Part shown: one piece after another, positions 16,056 to 23,271 of the stretch
Numbering within the stretch: position 1 is the first letter of the stretch
Layout: every line of letters begins with the position of its first letter
Assembly (NCBI GenBank): GCA_001872605.1
Contig: MNXM01000333.1
Span: forward strand, 1 to 33,396
Source of the DNA: Armatimonadetes bacterium CG2_30_59_28
GTDB lineage: Bacteria; Armatimonadota; Abditibacteriia; CG2-30-59-28
DNA: 33,396 bases
Reading direction: 5' to 3'
The notes under the pieces: generated by a model
What the model was told of the DNA's origin: nothing
Database searches by the model: none
Seen by the model: the letters and a program-made list of their open reading frames with translations, nothing else
Translations under genes and position numbers: made by a program

Positions 16056-17546
16056 ATGAATCGTTTCTCCATTCAGCGCTTATGGGTCTTTGTTGTTCTG
16101 GCGTGTTGCTTTGGGTACGTCGTTGCGTTGCCTCTCGACCCCTACGATTATTGGTTGTATCTGAAAAACGGATCAGTCGCCCACGCTACAAAGAATATCG
16201 TGGATCATGATCTGTACGCCTTCACTGCCGCCGGCCGAGGGTTCATTAACCTGCAATGGTTGACGGAAGCGGCATACGACTGGGCCTACCGGACCGGTGG
16301 CATCGAGCTGTCAGCGTTTCTGCATGCCGTCGTCATGACCCTGGCCTTTGCGTTGCTTCTCGCCATCGTACAGAGGATGAGTGGCAACCTCAGAATCGCC
16401 GCAGGGGTTACCTTTCTTTGTTTCATTCTGTCGGCGACCAACCTCGCTCTTCGCCCACAGGGGATCTCAGTTATCTTCTTTGCCGCGACGCTGTTTCTTC
16501 TTTCAGCCCGCCGGTACTGGCCCATACCCCTGATTGTGGCCCTCTGGGTCAATTGCCATGGAGCTTTTGTGCTTGGATTGGCGATGGTGGGGATTGAGTG
16601 GATTGGTTCGCTCAGTGGACTGCAGTGGATCTCCGGCGCTTCCACTTCACCGGGTGCGCAAGTCCAGGGCAGTTCACGGCCACACCACAAAGCGCTTTTC
16701 GCCACGCTTGCGTTGTCGGTTGTCGCCTCCTTGCTGAATCCGGCGGGAGTTGGCATTTACAAAATGGTTGCAGGAATCGAGGCCAACTCGCGAGCAAATC
16801 TGCTGACGGAGTGGGACCCTCCTTCCATATTGGAGCCCACCGGATTCCTGTTCTTTGTAGCACTGCTGCTGTTGTTGGTGCTGCATGACCGGGGACGGCT
16901 GAAATGGAGCAATGCCCAACTGCTGACATTTCTATTCTTTACCTTGATGGCCTTGCGGCAGCAGCGTTCGGTCATCTGGTGGGGGATGGGCATGGCTCCG
17001 TTGTTTGCGCTGGAGTTCTCCAATCTATGCGGGTCAGAGAAGCCACCGCCACGAGGTCCGGCGCGACTGTGGATTGTGAACTGGGCGTTTGCCGGGATCG
17101 TCTTTTGTTACCTTGTGAGTTCCACTCCGTGGCTGAAGACCAACAACCCACTGGTCCCCGGCATCAAGCAACGTCTGGTTTCCCCAGACACTCCGGTGCA
17201 GTTAGCAGGATCGTTACGCGACCTCCCCGGGCCGCGCCGAATCTTCAATAACCTCGGGTGGGGTGGGTATCTTGCCTGGAAGCTGGACGAGCAGAAGAGA
17301 ATCTTTTGCCACTCGCTTGTCTTCGTCTTCCCGAGTACAGTGATGGGCGACTACCTGCTGATAAGCAATGGCCACGCCATGTGGGAGGAACTTCTCGCGC
17401 GCTACAAGGTGGATGCCCTTATCCTCAGCAAAGTCGACCAGCGGCTGCTCATTCCTCTGGTGATGAAGTCACCGCACTGGCGGATTACATACGAGGACGA
17501 GTTGGGCGTCGTGTTTGAGGCGCGACGCCCGATGAATGCGCCCTGA
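16056..17546 (+). CDS. Polytopic membrane protein, glycosyltransferase-C-like
   Basis: 496 aa from the ATG at 16056, which has CAGGA six bases upstream; an in-frame TTG at 16011 gives a hydrophilic 15-residue extension. About ten transmembrane helices. The first periplasmic loop reads LDPYDYWLYLKNG followed by DHDLYAFTAAGRGFINLQWLTE, a pattern seen in lipid-linked-sugar mannosyltransferase-like (GT-C) proteins where an Asp in the first loop is catalytic. A soluble C-terminal domain of about 130 residues includes RIFNNLGWGGYLAWKL. Such proteins are usually annotated hypothetical. It lies 82 bases after the secreted protein gene and 34 before glgA. Confidence 0.6.
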   Translation: MNRFSIQRLWVFVVLACCFGYVVALPLDPYDYWLYLKNGSVAHATKNIVDHDLYAFTAAGRGFINLQWLTEAAYDWAYRTGGIELSAFLHAVVMTLAFALLLAIVQRMSGNLRIAAGVTFLCFILSATNLALRPQGISVIFFAATLFLLSARRYWPIPLIVALWVNCHGAFVLGLAMVGIEWIGSLSGLQWISGASTSPGAQVQGSSRPHHKALFATLALSVVASLLNPAGVGIYKMVAGIEANSRANLLTEWDPPSILEPTGFLFFVALLLLLVLHDRGRLKWSNAQLLTFLFFTLMALRQQRSVIWWGMGMAPLFALEFSNLCGSEKPPPRGPARLWIVNWAFAGIVFCYLVSSTPWLKTNNPLVPGIKQRLVSPDTPVQLAGSLRDLPGPRRIFNNLGWGGYLAWKLDEQKRIFCHSLVFVFPSTVMGDYLLISNGHAMWEELLARYKVDALILSKVDQRLLIPLVMKSPHWRITYEDELGVVFEARRPMNAP

Positions 17547-17580
17547 TTATTGCTATGAAAAATGACGAGGCGAACCACAG

Positions 17581-19032
17581 ATGAAGATAATCCACGTAGC
17601 TGCAGAAGTCCTTCCCTATGCCAAGACGGGAGGGCTCGCAGACGTTTTGGGAGCGCTGCCGACGGTTCTATCCGGCATGGGCAACGAGGTTGCCGTTGCG
17701 CTGCCACTGTATCGGGCTGTCGACAGGGAGAAACATGGGTTGCAGACGGTGATTCCGTCCTTGGCCGTTCCGCTGGGTGACTCTCACATTGAGTGTCAGA
17801 TATTAAAGTGTATGTCCAAGGGCGGGTTAGCTGTTTACTTTATCGCGTGTGACCCGTTCTTTGACCGCGACAAATTGTACGGTTACGCAGATGATGCCGA
17901 GCGGTTCATTGTATTTGATCGGGCCGTTATTGAGATGCTGAAGTCTCTCGACTGGCATCCGGACATCATCCATTGCCACGACTGGCAGACTGGACTGATC
18001 CCCGCGTTCCTGAAATCGCTGTACGCGGACGGCGCTTTTTATCGGCAGACTGCGTCCGTCTACTCTATCCACAATCTCGCGTACCAGGGGGCGTTTCCTG
18101 GCGAGGGATTCCCCTTGCTGCGGCTTCCATACGAGATGTTCAACTACCATGAGCTTGAGTTCTATGGCCAGGTGAACCCCATGAAGGCCGGTCTCGTATT
18201 TGCCGACGCCGTCGTCACGGTGAGTGAGCGCTACGCCAAAGAGATTCAGACGCCCGACTACGGAGAGGGACTGGATGCTGCGCTGCGGGAGAGAAAGGAC
18301 TCTGTCCACGGAATCCTCAACGGCATCGACTATGAAAAGTGGAATCCAGGCTCCGACACGCTGATCCATCAAACATACGACGCGGTGAACTCGAGGGGCA
18401 AGGCGGAGAACAAGCGATTCCTTCAGGAGCGTGGCGGTCTTGCGCGCACCGGTCGCACGAGAGTGCCCGTCATCGGGTGTGTATCGAGACTGAGCTCGCA
18501 GAAGGGCTTCGATCTTATTGAGGCGGCTGCCCCACAATTGATGAACCTGGAAATGCAGTTCGTGTTACTGGGCGCTGGTGACGGCTACTACACGAAGCTG
18601 TTTGAGGATATGGCAAGGAGATATCCGCAGCAGACATATATCACTCTGGGAAGGTTCGACAATGAACTTGCTCACCAGATATACGCTGGCTCGGACTTCT
18701 TCCTGATGCCCTCGCGTTACGAGCCATGTGGACTGGGGCAACTGATTAGCCTGGCGTACGGGACTATTCCAATTGTGCGCGCCACGGGGGGACTTGCCGA
18801 CACCATCGAGGAGTATATCCCAGGCGCAAACACGGGCAACGGTTTCCGATTCGATGAGTACTCGCCCGACGCCTTATACCGCTGCATCGAGAGGGCAGTG
18901 AAGATCTACCGATTTCCCCCGCGGTGGAAGCCGTTGGTTGAGAATGCTCTGCACTGCGATTTCTCTTGGGACGTGTCTGCGCGAAAGTACCTCGACCTGT
19001 ACCAGCAGACTCTTTGTACGATGGCCTGTTAG
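17581..19032 (+). CDS. glgA: Glycogen synthase (ADP-glucose dependent, GT5)
   Basis: 483 aa, full length. The ADP-glucose-binding KTGGLADV (Lys15) at the N-terminus, HCHDWQTGLIPAFL, SIHNLAYQG, NGIDYEKWNP, the C-terminal SRLSSQKGFDLI and the acceptor-side FFLMPSRYEPCGLGQLISLAYG with the catalytic glutamate and ATGGLADT are all present. It elongates alpha-1,4-glucan from ADP-glucose. Other glycogen genes (glgB, glgC, glgP) are not in the window. A strong terminator follows the stop codon. Confidence 0.96.
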   Translation: MKIIHVAAEVLPYAKTGGLADVLGALPTVLSGMGNEVAVALPLYRAVDREKHGLQTVIPSLAVPLGDSHIECQILKCMSKGGLAVYFIACDPFFDRDKLYGYADDAERFIVFDRAVIEMLKSLDWHPDIIHCHDWQTGLIPAFLKSLYADGAFYRQTASVYSIHNLAYQGAFPGEGFPLLRLPYEMFNYHELEFYGQVNPMKAGLVFADAVVTVSERYAKEIQTPDYGEGLDAALRERKDSVHGILNGIDYEKWNPGSDTLIHQTYDAVNSRGKAENKRFLQERGGLARTGRTRVPVIGCVSRLSSQKGFDLIEAAAPQLMNLEMQFVLLGAGDGYYTKLFEDMARRYPQQTYITLGRFDNELAHQIYAGSDFFLMPSRYEPCGLGQLISLAYGTIPIVRATGGLADTIEEYIPGANTGNGFRFDEYSPDALYRCIERAVKIYRFPPRWKPLVENALHCDFSWDVSARKYLDLYQQTLCTMAC

Positions 19033-19072
19033 CTGTCCCGATCTGCAGCCACTGTCCCGCATCCAATAGAAA

Positions 19073-19110
19073 GGCGCTCCGACGCACGTGACGTCGGAGC
19101 GCCCTTTCTT
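19073..19110. terminator. Bidirectional terminator between glgA and nrdR
   Basis: A perfect 12-bp stem GGCGCTCCGACG/CGTCGGAGCGCC with 7-base loop CACGTGA. On the plus strand CTTTCTT follows, and on the minus strand TTTCTATT follows, so it can end glgA transcripts and late nrdR transcripts. From the glgA stop to the nrdR stop (19033-19228) nothing else was seen. Confidence 0.85.
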
Positions 19111-19228
19111 CGACATGGCTGCACTGACTGAGAATATTGGCTCGCGTTGCAGAGACTATTCTGCGGTTTTGCTGCGATACTGGCTATGCCTGTGGTTTCG
19201 CCTTGGATGGTAGCGGTGGGTTCCTCGT

Positions 19229-19825
19229 TTATTTCTTCTTCGGTTGCTGGGTAGGTGACGATTTTCGGGTATTGCGTCTTCCTCCTGTCAGTGCAGCCAA
19301 GGACGTGCCGTTGGCTTGCTGTTTCCCGCGGTCGCCTCCCCCGCCTCGCGTGGAGCGCGGCGGCGAAGCACCTCCTCCGGAAAGCGCGGCCAACACCTCG
19401 GCGAATTTTTTTGCGTCATCGAACTCCTTATGCACGGATGCAAAGCGAATATATGCCACGTCGTCCATCCGGAGCAGGTGTTCCATAACCTTTTGACCAA
19501 CCCGTGACGAGCTTACTTCTGACGATGGCTCCTCGTTCCGCAAGGTTGTCTCGATTTGCTCAACGGCCTGCTCAATGCGTTCGAGCCCGATGGGTCGTTT
19601 CTCGCAGGCCTTCACCATGCCAATCTGGACTTTCCCGCGGTCGAATGACTCTCGCGTGCCGTTTTTTTTGATCACCACCAGCGGCATCTCTTGCGCCCTT
19701 TCGTAGGTGGTGAACCGGCGTCGGCACCCGAAGCACTCGCGTCGGCGACGTATGGCGCTCCCGGCTTCGGTGACGCGAGATTCCAGTACCTTGCTTTCCG
19801 TACATTCACACGCGGAACATTTCAT
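19229..19825 (-). CDS. nrdR: Transcriptional repressor NrdR with basic C-terminal tail
   Basis: 198 aa. An N-terminal zinc ribbon with Cys3/Cys6 and CFGC at 31-34, followed by RRRFTTYER and an ATP-cone domain (about 48-138) with VIKKNGTRESFDRGK, identify NrdR, the ATP/dATP-responsive repressor of ribonucleotide reductase genes. The family usually ends near residue 150-160; here an extra tail of about 45 residues is rich in Gly, Arg, Lys and Ser and looks disordered. No nrd gene is in the window. It has a good promoter at 19931-19959 and a leader of about 100 bases. Confidence 0.94.
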   Translation of the reverse strand: MKCSACECTESKVLESRVTEAGSAIRRRRECFGCRRRFTTYERAQEMPLVVIKKNGTRESFDRGKVQIGMVKACEKRPIGLERIEQAVEQIETTLRNEEPSSEVSSSRVGQKVMEHLLRMDDVAYIRFASVHKEFDDAKKFAEVLAALSGGGASPPRSTRGGGGDRGKQQANGTSLAALTGGRRNTRKSSPTQQPKKK

Positions 19826-19930
19826 ATCGGTTCCCCAAAACGATCACTTCGTGCATTTGGGTCGGTATCGAAGTAAAGTGTGGTTGGTGTCGTCCCAATC
19901 TGGGTATCACCACATTTTGCGTGATGCGAG

Positions 19931-19959
19931 ATTATATCACGCTATATGTGGGTCATCAA
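19931..19959 (-). promoter_or_regulatory. Promoter of nrdR with extended -10
   Basis: Minus-strand TTGATG (19959-19954), 17-base spacer, TATAAT (19936-19931) preceded by TGA (extended -10 TGn). A GCGTGAT/ATCACGC inverted repeat (about 19919-19942) overlaps the -10 box and could be an operator. Confidence 0.65.
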
Positions 19960-20078
19960 CGATTCACAAGGCTTCTGGAGAGAATTTGCATGTTTTTCGA
20001 TGGATTTGCCCGCGGCTCTGTTGAAAACTCGGAGAGGGCGTGCCGATGGACTGGCGGCGAAGCAATCATTGGATGCTT

Positions 20079-20107
20079 TTGACACGATGAGATTCGTCTC
20101 ATATAAT
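20079..20107 (+). promoter_or_regulatory. Consensus sigma70 promoter with inverted repeat in the spacer
   Basis: Perfect TTGACA (20079-20084), a 17-base spacer, perfect TATAAT (20102-20107). The spacer contains ATGAGA-TTCG-TCTCAT (20087-20102), a 6-bp inverted repeat that would sit under RNA polymerase and is well placed for a repressor. Predicted transcription start near 20114 rules out the in-frame ATG at 20106 as translation start for the following gene. Confidence 0.8.
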
Positions 20108-20150
20108 GCGGGACGATGGGACAGTGGAGCACGCAGAGGTCGCAATTAAT

Positions 20151-20993
20151 ATGGCTACATCACTACCCGGTCTGCTGGCGAACTATGTGAGTACCCGACA
20201 CATGCTGGTCGTGACCGCGGAGTCTGCCTTGTTCGAGAAGGGGGTTGGCGATACTCCGTACTTTATCGATGACGCTCAACCTCACGAGACATATATCAAG
20301 CATGCCGCAAACACGATGGACAGGCTCGCAAGGAAGGTTGACGAGATCCGACAGACTCCGCTTGGCATGGGTACCGCCGACCTTAACGCTCACCTCGGAC
20401 TTTCCGATGCCCAGCGCAGCGCAGTTCAGTGCACACGCCACAACGATGAGGTATACGTGAAAGTCTTTGCAGATCTCTTCGTTCCGGAGTTCAGGGAGGC
20501 CGAGCGCTACTGGGCGGGAACATTTTTCCGAGCGTACCACTGGGCATATCCGGACGCGAGTTTGATCGAGAAGTGGAATACTCGGTTCGGGGGCAGTCTT
20601 GAGATTGTAGAGAAAGCCGGCAAGAGGTGTCTCAGGTCACGAGACGCCGAATACCTGTGCGATGAATGGGAAGAGCGTCTGCTGCGTGAGGTGGGGCCTG
20701 CCATGCGTGACCGTCTGCATCGCGCGATGGAACGGATTGGCGCGATTTTCGAGATACTGGAGGAGAGCGATGCGTTTCTTCGACTGTCCGGTGCAGAAGG
20801 GGAGAGGCGTGCTCAGAGCGTCAAACGCAACCTTGAGGTAAGCATGGAGGACCTCGTGAACAGTTTCGACGCGTTCCGCGACCCGGTGCTTGTGCAAAGG
20901 CTTTCCACGTGTCCGACACTGACTATGGAGGTGATGTTCGACGCGGAAAAACAGCACGATGTTTCGTGGCGACCGGCGGCAGCTATTGTGTAG
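20151..20993 (+). CDS. Protein of unknown function, helical, cytoplasmic
   Basis: 280 aa from the ATG at 20151, which follows AGAGGT and lies downstream of the predicted transcript start. There is no signal peptide or transmembrane segment. The sequence is charged and mostly helical with long runs such as WEERLLREVGPAMRDRLHRAM. It includes a central region rich in aromatic residues (AERYWAGTFFRAYHWAYPD). I do not recognise a family. Its stop codon overlaps the converging rimI gene by 11 bases, so antisense interference between the two transcripts is possible. The unusually strong promoter means it is likely expressed highly or is tightly repressed. Confidence 0.7.
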   Translation: MATSLPGLLANYVSTRHMLVVTAESALFEKGVGDTPYFIDDAQPHETYIKHAANTMDRLARKVDEIRQTPLGMGTADLNAHLGLSDAQRSAVQCTRHNDEVYVKVFADLFVPEFREAERYWAGTFFRAYHWAYPDASLIEKWNTRFGGSLEIVEKAGKRCLRSRDAEYLCDEWEERLLREVGPAMRDRLHRAMERIGAIFEILEESDAFLRLSGAEGERRAQSVKRNLEVSMEDLVNSFDAFRDPVLVQRLSTCPTLTMEVMFDAEKQHDVSWRPAAAIV

Positions 20994-21528
20994 ACGATAA
21001 GGACTTTCCCTCAACGCGCCCACAGGGGGCCATGGCTGCAAGCCTCGACCTGTACGCCGCGGTGTTAGCCTGGTCGATCCACATAACCACGGCATCTTCT
21101 TGCTCCGGAGCGTAGTAGCGTTTCCGCACAGCGACTGGGACGAACCCAAACTTGCGGTACAGGTTCTGAGCCGGAACGTTCGAGGCGCGCACCTCCAACG
21201 TGAACCGGGACACTCCTTCATTGATGGCCTGCGTCATGCTCTCCCACAATAGCAATCCCCCGATCCCCATCCGCCGATGGCGCGTATCGACGCTGAATGT
21301 GGTGATATGTGCTTCGTGCGCGATCAACCACATCCCCAAATGACCCACCACTTCACCGTCCATTTTTGCGATAACGTACCGGGAGGTGGGTTGGCCAATC
21401 TCATACCTCAGCGATTCCTCCGACCAGGGAGTGGAGGAGCTTTGGCGCTCGATTCGCGCTACTTCAGCGACGTCCTCGGGGGTCATCCGGAAAACAGCGG
21501 CGGTAGTGCGGGTAGTGTGGGTATCCAT
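20983..21528 (-). CDS. rimI: Ribosomal protein S18 alanine N-acetyltransferase
   Basis: 181 aa GNAT acetyltransferase. The acetyl-CoA loop RHRRMGIGGLL, the preceding AHITTFSVD strand and the C-terminal LEVRASNVPAQNLYRKFGFVPVAVRKRYY are characteristic of RimI, which acetylates the N-terminal alanine of S18. The tail after about residue 155 is longer than usual. It starts 6 bases after tsaB ends, as often found in bacterial tsaE-tsaB-rimI clusters. Confidence 0.9.
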   Translation of the reverse strand: MDTHTTRTTAAVFRMTPEDVAEVARIERQSSSTPWSEESLRYEIGQPTSRYVIAKMDGEVVGHLGMWLIAHEAHITTFSVDTRHRRMGIGGLLLWESMTQAINEGVSRFTLEVRASNVPAQNLYRKFGFVPVAVRKRYYAPEQEDAVVMWIDQANTAAYRSRLAAMAPCGRVEGKSLSSTQ

Positions 21529-21533
21529 CCGAC

Positions 21534-22235
21534 CTACCCTGTAACCACAATGCCTGCTTGTCTTTCGGCCTGCGACGGCATCAGGTAGAGGGGTTTGATT
21601 TCATCGAGAGCAGGCAGGGGCCTATCGACGCCATCACGCCGCAACCGTGCCACGATCATTCCTGCGCGACACACCGCCGGGCAGGTGTCGCGCGAAGCAG
21701 GAAACCCCGCGGCAAGTTCTTGCTGGTGCTTCAGGAACCCCTCACCGCATAGCGTAACCGGTGGCAACAGGTTTTTCATACTTTCACACAATGAAGGGAT
21801 GGAATAGGGGCGCGGTTCGCGTTGCGCGACAACGTCTCCGTTCTCTACCCGATAGACTTGGGCGAGAACTTCATTGTGTCGACCACAGGCGAGGGGAACG
21901 ATGGTCCCTTCGCCAACCTCGCTCGCGAGGGCGCATGCCAGACCCGTGAATGTTGGCACTCCAACAAGGGGTATGCACAGCCCTTGCGCGAGAGCTTTCG
22001 CAGTCGCAACGCCAACGCGCAGACCCGTCCAGCCGCCCGGGCCGAGTGATACCCCGATGGCAGTGAGGTCTGCGGGAGAACATCCTGCTGAGGTGAACAA
22101 CGCATCGATCCATGTGATGATGTGCTGAGAGAGGTCGAAAGACGTCGTGTAGACAGCTTCTCGCGTGATATTGGGTCTGTCCCCGAGAGCGAAGCTTACC
22201 TCGCTTCCGGATGTCTCAATTCCGAGGACTAACAA
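21534..22235 (-). CDS. tsaB: tRNA threonylcarbamoyladenosine biosynthesis protein TsaB
   Basis: 233 aa from a TTG at 22235 placed 10 bases after AAGGAG; another TTG at 22244 is too close to that site. LVLGIETSGSEVSFAL is the N-terminal ASKHA strand and VSLGPGGWTGLRVGVATAKALAQ the second conserved block. TsaB pairs with TsaD and TsaE to transfer threonylcarbamoyl to A37 of ANN-decoding tRNAs. It overlaps tsaE by about 20 bases. tsaD and tsaC are not in the window. Confidence 0.92.
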   Translation of the reverse strand: MLVLGIETSGSEVSFALGDRPNITREAVYTTSFDLSQHIITWIDALFTSAGCSPADLTAIGVSLGPGGWTGLRVGVATAKALAQGLCIPLVGVPTFTGLACALASEVGEGTIVPLACGRHNEVLAQVYRVENGDVVAQREPRPYSIPSLCESMKNLLPPVTLCGEGFLKHQQELAAGFPASRDTCPAVCRAGMIVARLRRDGVDRPLPALDEIKPLYLMPSQAERQAGIVVTG

Positions 22236-22695
22236 GGGAGTCAAGCTCCTTTACGAGAGATCGGTAGCGTTTCCCGTGGGGGTGGAACTCCATGCGACGT
22301 CCGTTCTTCTCATGGGCGAATCGGATCTCAAGCTGTTCGGAAGGGATCCATTCCATGATGCGATCTGCCCACTCGATGACGCAAATCGATGAATCGTCAA
22401 AGCAATCCTCGATCCCCGTCTCCTGAATGACTACGCCGATTGGATCCAGTCGGTAGGCGTCCACGTGGTACAGCCGAAGCCTTCCCTCGGATTGAGTGAT
22501 AAGGACATACGAGGGGCTGCTCGCATCGGGGATGCCCAATGCAATCGCGATTCCCTGCGTGAAACAGGTTTTTCCCGTTCCCAGAGGTCCGATGAGAGAG
22601 ATGATCTCGCCCCCGCGAAGTCGGGCCCCCACCTCTCTCCCCACGCCATGGGTTTCCTCTGGGGAGTGGCTCTGAAGCGTAAGAGACGATTTCAT
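22216..22695 (-). CDS. tsaE: tRNA threonylcarbamoyladenosine biosynthesis ATPase TsaE
   Basis: 159 aa from the ATG at 22695; the open frame reaches a TTG at 22716 without a ribosome site. Walker A GPLGTGKT at about 36-43, VLITQSEGRLRLYHVDAYRL and VIEWADRI are diagnostic of TsaE, the ATPase that resets the TsaBDE complex in t6A synthesis. It lies 36 bases after the FHA gene and overlaps tsaB, in one operon with the kinase. Confidence 0.93.
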   Translation of the reverse strand: MKSSLTLQSHSPEETHGVGREVGARLRGGEIISLIGPLGTGKTCFTQGIAIALGIPDASSPSYVLITQSEGRLRLYHVDAYRLDPIGVVIQETGIEDCFDDSSICVIEWADRIMEWIPSEQLEIRFAHEKNGRRMEFHPHGKRYRSLVKELDSLVSPRN

Positions 22696-22731
22696 GCCAG
22701 GAGGGGCCTTCGGCAAGTGGCGGTGCGTAAA

Positions 22732-23220
22732 TTAGACGGAGTTGCAGAAGACCAGCGAGTGTTTGCCAATCCCGATGATGTCCTGATCGGTCAACTCCAC
22801 CTCTCCCTCGAGGGGCTCCCCGTTCAGCAGGCTACCATTGATGCTGCCGACGTCTCGGACAAAGAAGGCGCCATTGTCCCAGTGGATTTCCGCATGATTG
22901 CGGGATGCGGTATGGTCGATGACGCGAATATCCTGATCGCTACCGCGCCCAATTGCGAAGACCTGAGGACCCAAGTTCACCGTCTGTATCAGACCACCGG
23001 AAGGTCCACGCACTTCAATTCGCGCGGTGACATCACCAAATTCACCCGCGGGGCCCGATGCAAGTCGTTCTCGGGCAACATTGAGAATGATGGTGTCCTG
23101 TTCTTCGTCCTCGTCAATATACCTGAGTCGTCGTGAAGCCTCCTGCATGGGGGCACCACAGAACGGACAAAAGCTCAGGCTTTCCTGTAACTCACGACCA
23201 CAGCGATGACATCGTTTCAA
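22732..23220 (-). CDS. Zinc-ribbon plus FHA domain protein, probable partner of the PASTA kinase
   Basis: 162 aa, TTG start. An N-terminal zinc ribbon (CHRCG...CPFCG, residues 4-22) precedes an acidic linker with EEQDTIIL around Thr43, then an FHA domain with GRGSDQDI (91-98), SRNHAEI (106-112) and GSINGSLLNG (125-134), the residues that bind phosphothreonine peptides. The layout recalls actinobacterial GarA/OdhI, where a kinase phosphorylates a threonine in the N-terminal tail that then binds the FHA domain. The gene follows the PASTA kinase by 51 bases on the same strand, so the kinase is the likely partner (inference). Confidence 0.88.
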   Translation of the reverse strand: MKRCHRCGRELQESLSFCPFCGAPMQEASRRLRYIDEDEEQDTIILNVARERLASGPAGEFGDVTARIEVRGPSGGLIQTVNLGPQVFAIGRGSDQDIRVIDHTASRNHAEIHWDNGAFFVRDVGSINGSLLNGEPLEGEVELTDQDIIGIGKHSLVFCNSV

Positions 23221-23271
23221 TTCGATCGACCCTACCTAAGAGATTTTTTTGAGTTGAGAACGGGTTGGCAG

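Noticed and set aside
19940-19955. Possible NrdR box at the nrdR promoter
   Set aside because: CACATATAGCGTG resembles the box but is one base short and poorly symmetrical against the consensus.
19946-20149. 67-residue plus-strand open frame between the nrdR and 20151 promoters
   Set aside because: Ends across the strong promoter at 20079-20107, no ribosome site, no recognisable product.
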